A stretch of DNA of 32,102 bases from Pseudomonas sp. (GCF_030683065.1 NZ_JAUXMX010000018.1:1-32102); one strand, 5' to 3'. Positions 1 to 8,673 are shown, counted from the first letter of the stretch. The notes: a model not told the origin generated them from the letters alone. Numbers and translations are program-made.

Positions 1-1259
1 CGCGGCGCAATGCCATTCTCGACAAAGGTCGGGCAGGTCGACAGGCACAGGGTCGGCTGGGCGATATAGGCTTGCGGCCTGGCCAGCAGGCGGGCGCGAA
101 AGTCTTCGATCTCGGCCTTGCTCGCGGCCGGGCCAACCAGCATGCCGTAGCCGCCGGAGCCCTGGGTTTCCTTGACCACCAGCTCGCCGAGGTTGGCCAG
201 CACGTGGGACAGATCAGCCGGCCGGCTGCACTGCCAGGTCGGCACGTTCTTGAGGATCGGCTCCTCGTCCAGGTAAAAACGGATCATCTCGGTGACGTAG
301 GGGTAGGTCGACTTGTCGTCCGCTACCCCGGTGCCGATGGCGTTGGCCAGCACCACATTGCCCGAGCGGTAGGCTGACAGCAGCCCGGGTACGCCGAGCA
401 TGGAATCGGGATTGAAGGCCAGGGGGTCGAGGAAGTCGTCATCCAGGCGCCGGTAGATCACATCCACCTGCTTGGCCCCGGCGGTGGTGCGCATGTAGAC
501 CTTGTCGTCACGCACGAACAGGTCCGCGCCCTCGACCAGCTCAACGCCCATCTCGCGCGACAGGAAGGCGTGCTCGAAATAGGCGCTATTGAAACGTCCC
601 GGCGTCAGCACCACCACGTTGGGGTTATCCAACGGGCTGGAGGTCTTCAGGGTCTCAAGCAGCAGGTTCGGGTAATGGTTGATGGGGGCGATGCGCTGCG
701 CGGCGAACAGCTCGGGGAACAGGCGCATCATCATCTTGCGGTCTTCGAGCATGTAGCTGACGCCGCTCGGGGTGCGCAGGTTGTCTTCCAGCACGTAATA
801 GCTGCCATCGCCATCGCGCACCAGATCGACCCCGGCGATATGCGCATACAGATCACGGTGCAGATTCAAACCCTGCATGGCGATCTGATAGCCCTCATTG
901 GCCAGCACCTGTTCGGCAGGAATGATCCCCGCTTTGATGATGCGCTGATCGTGGTAGATGTCAGCGAGAAACATGTTCAGCGCCTGCACCCGCTGGATGC
1001 AGCCGCGCTCGACCATCCGCCATTCACTGGCGGGAATGCTGCGCGGGATGGTGTCGAAGGGGATCAGCCGCTCGGTTCCCTGCTCATCGCCATACAGGGT
1101 GAAGGTGATGCCAGCGCGGTGAAACAACAGATCTGCCTCACGGCGGCGCTGGGCCAGCAACTCCTTGGGCGTATCCGCCAACCAACGGGCAAACGCCTGG
1201 TAATGCGCACGGCATTCGCCATTCGCCTGGTACATCTCGTCATAAAAGGTGCTAGCCAT
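1..1259 (-). CDS. circularly permuted ATP-grasp protein (DUF404/DUF407 type), C-terminus cut by window edge
   Basis: The reading frame is open from an ATG at 1259 (AAGGAG about 7 bases upstream) to the window edge, giving 419 complete codons. The product begins MASTFYDEMYQ. It carries hallmarks of the circularly permuted ATP-grasp family: GVDLVRDGDGSYYVLEDNLR followed by TPSGVSYMLEDRKMM (around residues 140-175), VVLTPGRFNSAYFEH, YRRLDDDFLDP, and VVKETQGSGGYGMLVGP near the cut end. Family members are about 470 residues, so roughly 50 codons lie outside the window. They are probable ATP-dependent ligases and are often encoded beside alpha-E and transglutaminase-like proteins, which may lie beyond the edge. 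The substrate is unknown. The assignment to the family is firm; any function beyond ATP-grasp chemistry is not. Confidence 0.9.
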   Translation of the reverse strand, partial: MASTFYDEMYQANGECRAHYQAFARWLADTPKELLAQRRREADLLFHRAGITFTLYGDEQGTERLIPFDTIPRSIPASEWRMVERGCIQRVQALNMFLADIYHDQRIIKAGIIPAEQVLANEGYQIAMQGLNLHRDLYAHIAGVDLVRDGDGSYYVLEDNLRTPSGVSYMLEDRKMMMRLFPELFAAQRIAPINHYPNLLLETLKTSSPLDNPNVVVLTPGRFNSAYFEHAFLSREMGVELVEGADLFVRDDKVYMRTTAGAKQVDVIYRRLDDDFLDPLAFNPDSMLGVPGLLSAYRSGNVVLANAIGTGVADDKSTYPYVTEMIRFYLDEEPILKNVPTWQCSRPADLSHVLANLGELVVKETQGSGGYGMLVGPAASKAEIEDFRARLLARPQAYIAQPTLCLSTCPTFVENGIAP

Positions 1260-1298
1260 GCCGTGCTCCTTGTCACCCGGACATACTGGAGCACTGCA

Positions 1299-1318
1299 AA
1301 GCCCGAGCCATCGGGCTT
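1299..1318. terminator. perfect 8-bp hairpin with 4-base loop between two minus-strand genes
   Basis: AAGCCCGA and TCGGGCTT flank the loop GCCA. The hairpin lies 40 bases upstream of the ATP-grasp start and 210 bases beyond the amidotransferase stop. There is only a weak T/A run on either side, so it may end amidotransferase transcripts or fold in the ATP-grasp leader. No promoter was identified with confidence in the rest of 1260-1527. Confidence 0.45.
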
Positions 1319-1527
1319 AATCCACTAATAATCATGGGGTTGAAAAATAAACCAACTCCCCACGCACCAATCCGGGGCGTTGCAAAGTCCTCAATCATGC
1401 GTCACGCCCTGCTATGCGGCAGCGCAAAGCAGGTGAGAAATCGAGCGTCATTACGAGCGCGCGCTGGCCTAACGCAATGTCGGGCAGCGGTCGCTGCAGG
1501 GCAATTTCCGCTCAGCGCCTCAGCTGA

Positions 1528-2229
1528 TCAGATCAGCTTCAGCCAATGCCGGTAGAAGCCTTCAGCCACCTGATTGAGAGCAGCTATTTTGCCTGGCAAG
1601 TCATCAAGCATCTGCGCCTGACTCTGCTGGCTGGCCTGACGTTCATCGAGCAGATGCAACCAATCGCCGAGCCATTGCCGCACCAGCGCCTCAGTCATTT
1701 CCGGGTGACCTTGCAGGGCGAGGATCTTTTCTCCCCAACTGAAGGCCTGATTGTCGCACCAGGGGCTACTCAGCAATGGCTGCGCGCCATGGGGCAGCGC
1801 GAAGGTGTCGCCGTGCCACTGAAACACAGGAAACTGCTGTGGTAGGTGGGCTAACCAGGGGCTCGACGTCGCCCCGCTCGTCTGCTCGAGCATCTGCCAA
1901 CCGCTCTCGGTGTAGGGCATGCGGCTGATTTCAGCGCCCAACGCCTTGGCCAGTAACTGACCGCCCAGGCAGTGGCCAATCAACGGGATATCGCGCCGAA
2001 TGAAATGTTGCAGCGCCGCTACTTCAGTCGCCAGCCAGGGCAAGGGATCGTTGATGCTCATGGGGCCGCCCATGATTGCCACGGCCTTGGGACGGTCCAG
2101 GTCAACACCATCCAGCTCGCCAAGATCGACCCGCAGCGTATGAAAATCCAGGCACGCCTCATCCAGCACCTTGGCCAAATGACCCGGCGGGCAATAATCA
2201 ATGTGGGTCAAAATCAGGATATCGCTCAT
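1528..2229 (-). CDS. class I glutamine amidotransferase (GATase1) domain protein
   Basis: The protein has 233 residues from an ATG at 2229, preceded by GGAGG with a 7-base spacer. The open frame runs 23 codons further upstream but lacks a ribosome site there. The start MSDILILTHIDYCPPG and MGGPMSINDP (about residues 53-62) match the stand-alone GMP-synthase-like amidotransferase group. The nucleophile elbow GHCLGG places the catalytic Cys at 87, and QGHPEM gives His175 and Glu177, so the triad is complete. Such enzymes release ammonia from glutamine or act as gamma-glutamyl hydrolases. There is no synthetase partner next door, so the acceptor is unknown. It is transcribed in the same direction as the ATP-grasp gene but separated by 268 bases. 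Confidence 0.88.
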   Translation of the reverse strand: MSDILILTHIDYCPPGHLAKVLDEACLDFHTLRVDLGELDGVDLDRPKAVAIMGGPMSINDPLPWLATEVAALQHFIRRDIPLIGHCLGGQLLAKALGAEISRMPYTESGWQMLEQTSGATSSPWLAHLPQQFPVFQWHGDTFALPHGAQPLLSSPWCDNQAFSWGEKILALQGHPEMTEALVRQWLGDWLHLLDERQASQQSQAQMLDDLPGKIAALNQVAEGFYRHWLKLI

Positions 2230-2346
2230 CAACAGCCTCCGCGGCCAAGTCTGCAGCAATGCGGATGCTCGAGTCGAGCGAGAGATACGATGGCGCATCG
2301 ACCAGCCGGGGACCGATCGATGCTCATTACCAAACGTGCATGACTA

Positions 2347-2688
2347 TCAAGGCTGCAGGCCTTTGACCTCCTGCGTCACGCCCCAACCGTCCAGTTTGCC
2401 GCCAAGCGGACCCACTACAGACTCGAGGTCATGCTCGAAGTCGCCAATGCCGTTATAGGTCGCATACATCACTTTGCTCACTTGCAGGTGCCAGGCGCCG
2501 TCATCACGCTCAGTGACCAAGGCATGCAAGGACTCACCCCGAAAGTTTCTGGTCGCCATGCGTGCCCGCTCCTCATCCGGGAAAATGGCGTAAAACTCGA
2601 TGGGATGAAAGCTGGTGAAATCGAACCCACCTTCCTTCATCCGCCGCAAAACTCCGTTACTGACATCATCGTGCAAGGCTGTGCTCAT
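2347..2688 (-). CDS. RraB-like protein (ribonuclease E inhibitor RraB family)
   Basis: This is a 113-residue cytoplasmic protein starting at 2688 behind a GAGGAG ribosome site. The pattern fits the RraB fold (PF06877): an N-terminal segment around GGFDFTSFHPIEFYAIFPDE (about residues 20-39), a central strand with VTERDDGAWHLQVSKVM, an ESVVGPLGGKLDGWG segment and a final short tail. E. coli RraB binds RNase E and changes degradosome composition. Here that role is inferred from family resemblance alone. The acidic C-terminal tail of the E. coli protein is missing, so the partner could differ. It is a single gene, with the amidotransferase 117 bases downstream on the same strand. Confidence 0.75.
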   Translation of the reverse strand: MSTALHDDVSNGVLRRMKEGGFDFTSFHPIEFYAIFPDEERARMATRNFRGESLHALVTERDDGAWHLQVSKVMYATYNGIGDFEHDLESVVGPLGGKLDGWGVTQEVKGLQP

Positions 2689-2998
2689 GAAGTGATCTCC
2701 TCAGCGATGGAAGGACTAACTACGTTCCCATTGCAACCGCCATAACAGCGACGGTGTTGCGGCACCTGTAGCCATGCCGCCCGAGATTCAAGCAAGGAGC
2801 TGCTTGACGTGTCATAAGCCAGACCTGAAGACAGGGCTGGGACGATGCGCCATTCAGAACTTACAGCGCGAGACCGTCATCTGCAGAGTAGCGCGAAGCA
2901 GCAAGATTTGCAGCACCACAAGACAACTTGTGAATAAACCGGCGACCGCTAGCACCTACTGCATACACCTGCGGCAACGCAGGGCGCTCAACCGCCGG
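2689..2998. other. 310-base intergenic stretch with no supported gene
   Basis: It lies between the RraB-like gene start and the dehydrogenase stop, both minus strand. It should hold the RraB-like promoter, but no convincing promoter boxes or terminator hairpin were seen. A plus-strand open frame running through here from 2774 is antisense to the dehydrogenase for half its length and has no family features. Confidence 0.5.
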
Positions 2999-3760
2999 CT
3001 ATTCGCGACTCAGCCAGCGCATCATGCGCCGGCTGAGCCAGGCTGGGGCGAGCTGCCCGGCCCAGTACATCAGCTTGAACTGCAGGCTCACCGGCCGATG
3101 CACTGCTGCGCAATGGGCTTGCTGCCAGGCCGCCTCGGCGATGTCTTCGGCTTTGAGCTTGACGCCCAGACGCTTGAGTACCGGCGCGGCAAAACGCTGG
3201 CTGGTCAACATGGGCGTGTTGACGAAGGGCGGCATCAGGTCGCCGACGCGGATGCCGTGCCTGGCCCACTCCAGGTCGAGGGCCTCGGTCAACCCGCGCA
3301 CGGCGAACTTGGAAGCTGAGTAGCTGGCCAGATGCGGCACACCATATACACCGGAAGCCGAGCCCATGTTGATCACCTGGGCATGCTCGGTGACCTGCAG
3401 ATAGGCAAAGGCTGCATGGGTCATGTTCAGCAGGCCAAGCACATTGATCTGCAGAATCCGCACATGTTCGGCCAACTCAATCGCCTCGAAATGCCCGCAA
3501 CGCAAGACTCCAGCACAGTTGAACAACAAGCGCAGCTGACCATCATGCAGCGCACAGAAATCTGCCAGCGCTACCTGCACCGCTGCGCAATCGGTCACGT
3601 CCAACTCGGCATGCCAGACCCCGCCCAGCTCCGCTGCCAGCTCTGCCAGGGCGCGGTGCTCAATATCGAGCAAACCGACCTGCCAGCCGCGCGAGTGAAA
3701 CAACCGGGCACTGGCCGCACCGATGCCAGAAGCGGCGCCGGTAATCAGGATGTTGTTCAT
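2999..3760 (-). CDS. short-chain dehydrogenase/reductase (SDR)
   Basis: The product is a 253-residue classical SDR. The cofactor motif TGAASGIG spans residues 7-14, NCAG is at 81-84, the active site has Ser134/136 with Tyr147 and Lys151 in YSASK, and PPFVNTPM follows. Asp32 after the second strand (GLLDIEH) suggests NAD(H) preference; this is inference. Its ATG directly abuts the TGA of the esterase gene (TGAATG), so it is the last gene of a translationally coupled operon of monooxygenase, esterase and dehydrogenase. The likely role is interconverting an alcohol and the ketone that the monooxygenase uses, but no substrate can be read from the sequence. Confidence 0.9.
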   Translation of the reverse strand: MNNILITGAASGIGAASARLFHSRGWQVGLLDIEHRALAELAAELGGVWHAELDVTDCAAVQVALADFCALHDGQLRLLFNCAGVLRCGHFEAIELAEHVRILQINVLGLLNMTHAAFAYLQVTEHAQVINMGSASGVYGVPHLASYSASKFAVRGLTEALDLEWARHGIRVGDLMPPFVNTPMLTSQRFAAPVLKRLGVKLKAEDIAEAAWQQAHCAAVHRPVSLQFKLMYWAGQLAPAWLSRRMMRWLSRE

Positions 3761-4690
3761 TCAGCAACCTCGCCCACGCAGGAAGAGCACCACCCGATCG
3801 AGCGCATAATCCGCCGCGTTGAGCAGGCCAGTGTGGGCCTGAAAGACATGCCACAGGCCCGGGTAACGCTCCAAGTGCACGCTCACCCCCGCTGCCTTGG
3901 CCCGCTCGGCAAAGCGCAGGCTGTCATTGAGCAACAATTCGTCCTCACCGACCTGGATCAGCAGCGGAGCCAAGCCGGTCAGGTCAGCAAACAGCGGTGA
4001 CAAACCCGGATCGCTGCGCGGGATATGCGCGGGGCAATACAGGCCGATAGCCTGCTCGATCCACTTGGGATTGAGCAACGGATCCCCCGCTGCAGGGCTG
4101 TGCAACTGCTGGCCGGTATAGTCGGTGACCGGTGAAAAACACACCAATGCTGCCGGCTGCGCCTGCCCCAGATCGCGCAGCCGCAGGCTGGTAATCAGAC
4201 TCAGGTTACCCCCAGCAGAATCGCCGCCGATGACGATCTGTGCGGCGCTATATCCCGCCGCAAGCAGTGCCTGATAGGCCGCCAGCGCATCATCGCGCGC
4301 CGCCGGATACGGAAATTCCGGGGCCAGGCGGTAATCCAGGGCGCATACCTCGATCTGCCCGCGCTTGGCCAGGCTGGCGCAAATCGCTCTGTGGGTATGC
4401 GGCCCACCGATCAGGTAGGCGCCGCCATGCAGGTACAACAACACGCAGCCATTGGCCTGCTCCGGGCGATGCCACTCGCAAGGCCGACCGCCCAGGGTTG
4501 CAACGCTGCGTTTGACCCCAGGCTGCGCCGGGCTTATAGCCGTCAGCAGGTTGAACAGTGCTCGCTGTCCGGCAATCGGCATTGGTGGGCGCACCAGGCC
4601 ACGGAACACAACCCGCAGCGCGCCACGCAGCAGGCGGCGCAAAACTGCCTGGTCAGCGGCTGGCGCGATGTACTCAGCGGCTGCATGCAT
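3761..4690 (-). CDS. alpha/beta hydrolase, hormone-sensitive-lipase-like esterase (family IV)
   Basis: The protein has 309 residues. YLHGGAYLIGG (about 86-96) is the HGG oxyanion motif, GDSAGGN (156-162) carries the nucleophile Ser158, VGEDELL gives Asp250, and LWHVF gives His281, so the triad is complete. ALDYRLAPEFPYPAA (about 117-131) is also typical of the family. There is no signal peptide, so it is cytoplasmic. The start overlaps the end of the monooxygenase gene by 17 bases, and the stop touches the dehydrogenase start. In this setting it most likely hydrolyses the ester or lactone that the monooxygenase makes. A second ATG four bases inside in another frame is not relevant. Confidence 0.92.
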   Translation of the reverse strand: MHAAAEYIAPAADQAVLRRLLRGALRVVFRGLVRPPMPIAGQRALFNLLTAISPAQPGVKRSVATLGGRPCEWHRPEQANGCVLLYLHGGAYLIGGPHTHRAICASLAKRGQIEVCALDYRLAPEFPYPAARDDALAAYQALLAAGYSAAQIVIGGDSAGGNLSLITSLRLRDLGQAQPAALVCFSPVTDYTGQQLHSPAAGDPLLNPKWIEQAIGLYCPAHIPRSDPGLSPLFADLTGLAPLLIQVGEDELLLNDSLRFAERAKAAGVSVHLERYPGLWHVFQAHTGLLNAADYALDRVVLFLRGRGC

Positions 4691-6149
4691 AATCGGTCAA
4701 CTCCGGGGTGCGGGTTAGATAACGGTAGCTGAAGGTATAACCAGGCCAATTATTGGTGTGTTTACCGCTGGCGCTCATGTACCAGCTGTTGCACCCCTGC
4801 GCCCAGATCGTGCGGTGAATACTGGCCTGGATGTTCTGATTATAACGCTGCTGTACTGCGGGTTTGACGTCCATGTAGCGCAGGCCTTGCTCACGCAGGG
4901 CGCGGACGCAGCCAAGTACATAGCTGTACTGACTTTCGAGCATATAGATGATCGAGTTATGCCCCAGATTGGTGTTCGGCCCGTAAAGGATGAACAGATT
5001 GGGAAAACCACTGACGCTGATGCCTTTATAGGCCTCGGCCCCCTGCTGCCACGCCTGATTTAGTTCCAGGCCACCCAGGCCGTGAATCTGCATCGGCGCG
5101 AGAAAATCGCTGGCGGCAAAGCCGGTGCCATAGATCAGCACATCGCATGGGTGCTCACGGCCATCGGCGGTGACGATGGCATGTGGGCCAATCTCGCGAA
5201 TAGCCTCGCTCACCACATGCACATTGGCTTGCGTCAGCGCAGGGTAATAGTCGTTGCTGATGAGGATGCGCTTGCAGCCCATCGGGTAGTCCGGCTGCAA
5301 ACTGGCACGCAAAACCGGATCGGCCACGCTGCGGTTCAAATAGCGGGTGAAGCTGAATTTGAACGCCTTCATCAAACCGGGAAAGCTGATAAAGGCCAAT
5401 GCCCGCGCTTCATGCTGGATGTATTTCAGGCCGCGATCGACCCGTTGCAGCCAAGGCAATCGGCGCATCAGCGCCAGCTCCCAAGTACGGTAGGCGCGAT
5501 CCGGCTTGGCCAGCACATAGGCCGCCGAACGCTGGAACAACTGCAACTGCGCGACCCTGGGCTGAATCTGCGGCACGAACTGAATCGCCGAGGCGCCAGT
5601 ACCGATAACGGCCACTCGTTTGCCGGTCAAGTCCAGGTCATGACGCCAGCGCGCCGAGTGGAAGGCTTCGCCGGCAAAGCGCTCGATTCCGGGGATCTGC
5701 GGGTAGGCGGGCTGGTTGAGCTGGCCGCAGGCGCTGACCAGCACCTGGGCACTGAACACCTCACCGGTGACCAGCGTAACGCGCCAGAGACCGGCGGGCT
5801 CATCGAAAACGGCAGTGCGAACTTCACTGTTCAGGCGAATGCGTGGGCGTAGTTGGTACTTGTCCACGCAATGCAGCAGGTAGCTGTGGATTTCCGCCTG
5901 GGGTGCGAACTTGCGCGTCCAGTCAGTTTTCAGCTCGAAGGAAAACGAATAGAGGTGCGAGGGTACATCGCAGGCAGCACCGGGGTAGCTGTTGTCGCGC
6001 CAGGTGCCGCCGATATCAGCGGCTTTCTCAAGCAACAGAACGTCGTCGACACCGGCTTTTTGCAACTGGATGGCCAGGCCCAGACCGGCAAATCCGGTGC
6101 CGATGATCAGCACGCGTAAAGGCACCTGCTGCGAAGAACTCGTGGTCAT
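4674..6149 (-). CDS. flavin-containing monooxygenase of the Baeyer-Villiger type
   Basis: The protein has 491 residues. GTGFAG (17-22) is the FAD-binding glycine motif and GGTWRDNSYPGAACDVPSH (48-66) is typical of Baeyer-Villiger monooxygenases. FAGEAFHSARW (158-168) matches the BVMO fingerprint FxGxxxHxxxW, but the next residue is Arg instead of the usual Pro or Asp. GTGASA (183-188) is the NADPH-binding motif. It is the first gene of the operon with the esterase and dehydrogenase. Expected reaction: NADPH- and O2-dependent insertion of oxygen next to a ketone carbonyl. An N- or S-oxidising role is less likely given the neighbours. The divergent AraC-type regulator at 6286 is the probable activator. 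Confidence 0.92.
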   Translation of the reverse strand: MTTSSSQQVPLRVLIIGTGFAGLGLAIQLQKAGVDDVLLLEKAADIGGTWRDNSYPGAACDVPSHLYSFSFELKTDWTRKFAPQAEIHSYLLHCVDKYQLRPRIRLNSEVRTAVFDEPAGLWRVTLVTGEVFSAQVLVSACGQLNQPAYPQIPGIERFAGEAFHSARWRHDLDLTGKRVAVIGTGASAIQFVPQIQPRVAQLQLFQRSAAYVLAKPDRAYRTWELALMRRLPWLQRVDRGLKYIQHEARALAFISFPGLMKAFKFSFTRYLNRSVADPVLRASLQPDYPMGCKRILISNDYYPALTQANVHVVSEAIREIGPHAIVTADGREHPCDVLIYGTGFAASDFLAPMQIHGLGGLELNQAWQQGAEAYKGISVSGFPNLFILYGPNTNLGHNSIIYMLESQYSYVLGCVRALREQGLRYMDVKPAVQQRYNQNIQASIHRTIWAQGCNSWYMSASGKHTNNWPGYTFSYRYLTRTPELTDYACSR

Positions 6150-6245
6150 TGTCGTATCCGTGTGAGTAACCAGCCCAAGCGTGTGCTTCGGGTGTGACGC
6201 AATGGACTGCGCAGAACAAATCCTACTGCGCCACGGGTTCCGGTG

Positions 6246-6266
6246 TTATGGCATAGTCGGCCATAA
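6246..6266. promoter_or_regulatory. palindromic candidate operator in the divergent monooxygenase/AraC promoter
   Basis: TTATGGC and GCCATAA form a perfect 7-bp inverted repeat around ATAGTCG. It lies 20 bases before the AraC-family start and about 97 bases before the monooxygenase start. The position fits autoregulation or control of the divergent operon. Binding is inferred. Confidence 0.45.
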
Positions 6267-6285
6267 ATTGTGAGATTCGGACAAG

Positions 6286-7350
6286 ATGAACCATAACCTT
6301 AGCCCAGGTTGGCCAGCCAGGCGCAGCGCCATAAGCGCGCAATTGCTGACCCAGTTCGGCCTCGACCAGGGTTTGTCCCTGACGCGCTGCCTGCAAGGTA
6401 CCGATCTTGATTTGTCGTTGCTCGGTGACCCGGGCGCAGAGATCGCTGCCGAGCAGGAACTCCGGCTGATACGTAACCTGGTGCAGAACCTCGGCCACCT
6501 GCCGGGCATCGGCCTCAAGGCGGGCATGCGTTACCACCTCAATACCTATGGCATCTGGGGCTTCGCCCTGCTCAGCAGTCCGACCTTTCGCAGTGCGGCC
6601 CAACTCGGGCTGCGCTACCTAGACCTGACCTATGCCTTTCACGCGGTACGTCTCGAGGAAATCGGCGACGAAGCCCACTTGATACTCGACGAGCGCGACA
6701 TAGCGGAGGACTTGCGTACGTTTATCGTCGAGCGCGACAGTGCCGGCATTCTTAGCCTTCAGCGCGACCTGAGCAGTCTCCGCGTGCCGCCGCTGCGCGC
6801 CAGTTTTCGCACAGCAGCGCCCAGCGACCTCACCACCTACCAGCAAGTATTGGGCCTGACGCCTACCTTCAACGCCGCAGAAAACCGTATCGTATTCCCC
6901 CTAAGCCTGCTCGACCAAGCACTGCCTAGTGCCAATCCGCATGTCGCCCTCAGCTGTGAACAACAGTGCCAGGCTCTGCTGGCTAAACGCCAGGTGCGCG
7001 GTGGCCTGTCGGGTCGTATCCGCGATCGCCTGCTCAGCAGTCCAGGGCAACTGCCAGGCATGGAGCAGCTGGCCGACGAACTGCACATGACCTCGCGCAC
7101 CCTGCGTCGGCGTCTGGATGCCGAGGGCACGCGCTTTCGCCTGCTGCAGGAGGAAGTCCGCCTGGCTCTGGCCGAGGAACTGCTGGCAATTGGCGGCCTG
7201 ACCCTGGAAGAAATCGCCGAACGCCTGGGCTATGGTGAAACCTCCAACTTCATCCATGCCTTCAGGCGCTGGAAAGGCGTGACGCCGGGGCAGTACCGTA
7301 TCCGACAACCGGCTGGCGCAGCTGCAGAAGAGCAAGGTCGCTGGGTGTGA
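6286..7350 (+). CDS. AraC-family transcriptional regulator with N-terminal Arabinose_bd-type sensor domain
   Basis: The protein has 354 residues. The N-terminal two thirds resembles the OruR/ArgR-like sensor region (PF12625), with stretches such as GIGLKAGMRYHLNTYGIWGF (about 77-96). The C-terminal HTH_18 domain (about 255-340) shows GMEQLADELHMTSRTLRRRL as the first helix-turn-helix and LTLEEIAERLGYGETSNFIH, then AFRRWKGVTPGQYR, as the second, ending in the usual family signature. It is transcribed away from the monooxygenase operon, with a 136-base shared promoter. It probably activates that operon in response to a hydrophobic substrate or intermediate. The ligand is not known. Confidence 0.92.
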   Translation: MNHNLSPGWPARRSAISAQLLTQFGLDQGLSLTRCLQGTDLDLSLLGDPGAEIAAEQELRLIRNLVQNLGHLPGIGLKAGMRYHLNTYGIWGFALLSSPTFRSAAQLGLRYLDLTYAFHAVRLEEIGDEAHLILDERDIAEDLRTFIVERDSAGILSLQRDLSSLRVPPLRASFRTAAPSDLTTYQQVLGLTPTFNAAENRIVFPLSLLDQALPSANPHVALSCEQQCQALLAKRQVRGGLSGRIRDRLLSSPGQLPGMEQLADELHMTSRTLRRRLDAEGTRFRLLQEEVRLALAEELLAIGGLTLEEIAERLGYGETSNFIHAFRRWKGVTPGQYRIRQPAGAAAEEQGRWV

Positions 7351-7564
7351 CGGCAGCAGTGACGCGCCCTCCTCGCGAGTCAATCGCCAAGCTTGCCGTG
7401 CAAGAAACGCGATGTGCTATACCCTTGCAAACAGGAAAAAACAGCACGGAACGCGCTACGCCGATATTCGACCCGAATATCCATGGCGCCCACATGGCCC
7501 TTTGACCGATTCGACTTTAGCCGTGCAGATCTGCCAGAGGCCTCCACAGATAGAGGTTGCTCTC

Positions 7565-7834
7565 ATGACCACGATGCAATGCACCCACCGCGACCACATC
7601 ATCACCGCCGATGTCGTGGAACATCCCGGTATTCCTACACCCTGGGCAGGCGGCTGCCATATCACCACCCCGGACGGCCGAACCACTCGACGGCTACCGC
7701 TGCCCATCCAGCAAGCCTTTCTCGTCGAACTGGAAAGCGCTCAGCGAGCCTCTATCGCACACGGCAAATGGTTGGTTGATCAATGCCTGGATCAGGGCGT
7801 GGCACTCTTCGACAAGCCTGCAGCCAAGGCCTGA
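7565..7834 (+). CDS. small conserved hypothetical protein
   Basis: The protein has 89 residues from an ATG at 7565 with AGAGG about 8 bases upstream. The frame is open further 5' to 7412 but without a ribosome site. It begins MTTMQCTHRDHIITADVVEH and continues with PWAGGCHITTPDGRTTRRLPLP, then a C-terminal helix. No domain was recognised. There is no signal peptide or membrane segment. A strong hairpin follows 45 bases after the stop, which supports a real transcription unit. The function is unknown. Confidence 0.65.
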   Translation: MTTMQCTHRDHIITADVVEHPGIPTPWAGGCHITTPDGRTTRRLPLPIQQAFLVELESAQRASIAHGKWLVDQCLDQGVALFDKPAAKA

Positions 7835-7879
7835 CGACCTTGATCGACGTTTTCCTCAGATACGGGCATGCCTGCACCG

Positions 7880-7921
7880 CAGCCGCCCTCGATGCTCACG
7901 GGGCATCGACAGCGGCGGCTG
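7880..7921. terminator. long hairpin between convergent genes, likely bidirectional terminator
   Basis: The outer arms CAGCCGCC and GGCGGCTG and the inner arms TCGATGC and GCATCGA pair around a 7-base loop. It sits between the small plus-strand gene (stop 7834) and the minus-strand TrhA gene (stop 7940). There is no strong U tract, so rho-independent action is uncertain. Confidence 0.6.
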
Positions 7922-7939
7922 TCGGCAAACATCGCTGAA

Positions 7940-8557
7940 TCAGAGGACATAGAGCAGGATCGCGACAAAGTGCAGCAGGCTGCCGACCATGACAAACAGG
8001 TGCCAGATGCCGTGCCAATGACGGAAGCGGCGGTCGTAGACAAAAAAAATGATCCCGACCGTGTAGAAAATGCCGCCCGCCGCCAACCAGGCGAAGCCCG
8101 CGACGCCCAAGGCGGCGAGTAGCGGCTTGACCGCCACCAGGACAATCCAGCCCATCAGCGCATAGATCACCAGCGACAAAATCCGCGCTTCGGAGCGTGG
8201 TTTGATCTCCTGCAGCATGCCAATCAACGCCAACACCCAGACCACCGCGAACAGCGACCAGCCCCAGGGGCCACGCAGGGTCACCAGGCAAAACGGCGTG
8301 TAGCTGCCGGCAATCAGCAGGTAAATCGACAGGTGATCGATCTTGCGCATGATCACCTTCGCCCGCCCCTGCACACTGTGATAGATCGTCGAGACGCTGT
8401 AGAGCAGCAGCAAGGTGACGCCGTAGATAGCGACACTGACGATCTTCATCAACTCGCCCTGCAGACTCGCCAGCACCAGCAACCAGAGTGCCCCGGCAAA
8501 CGCCAGCACTGCGCCGACCAGATGGGTCCACGCGTTGAATTTCTCCCCGTAATACAT
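7940..8557 (-). CDS. trhA: PAQR-family membrane homeostasis protein TrhA (hemolysin III family)
   Basis: The protein has 205 residues and seven predicted membrane helices. It shows the family pattern: NAWTHLVGAVLAFAG near the N-terminus, SVSTIYHSV around residue 55, RKIDHLSIYLLIAGSYTPF (about 71-89) and WHGIWHLFVMVGSLLHF near the C-terminus. The conserved Ser, His and Asp residues match the metal site of PAQR/hemolysin III proteins. Bacterial members are linked to membrane energy and lipid homeostasis; the hemolysin name is historical. It lies 116 bases downstream of the sulfatase gene on the same strand, so co-transcription is possible. Confidence 0.93.
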   Translation of the reverse strand: MYYGEKFNAWTHLVGAVLAFAGALWLLVLASLQGELMKIVSVAIYGVTLLLLYSVSTIYHSVQGRAKVIMRKIDHLSIYLLIAGSYTPFCLVTLRGPWGWSLFAVVWVLALIGMLQEIKPRSEARILSLVIYALMGWIVLVAVKPLLAALGVAGFAWLAAGGIFYTVGIIFFVYDRRFRHWHGIWHLFVMVGSLLHFVAILLYVL

Positions 8558-8673
8558 GGTTCAACAACCTCGATCTGCCGCTGCTTCTCAGCGGCTTACT
8601 AGCGACTGCGAGGATAACGTAGATGGGTTACAACGCCTCGTCGAGCTCATGCGTGCTTTCTGTATCCGCCGCC

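Noticed and set aside
570..1328. 252-codon open frame on the plus strand
   Set aside because: It lies antisense to the ATP-grasp gene, which has clear family motifs and a ribosome site; the translated frame has no family features.
1522..1538. AGCTGATC-A-GATCAGCT palindrome at the amidotransferase stop
   Set aside because: It has no loop for a hairpin terminator, and part of it encodes the last codons; probably chance.
2774..3319. 181-codon plus-strand frame
   Set aside because: Half is antisense to the dehydrogenase and the rest shows no domain or ribosome site.
4201..4515. Several open frames on both strands inside the esterase gene
   Set aside because: All are shadows of a complete esterase frame with an intact catalytic triad.
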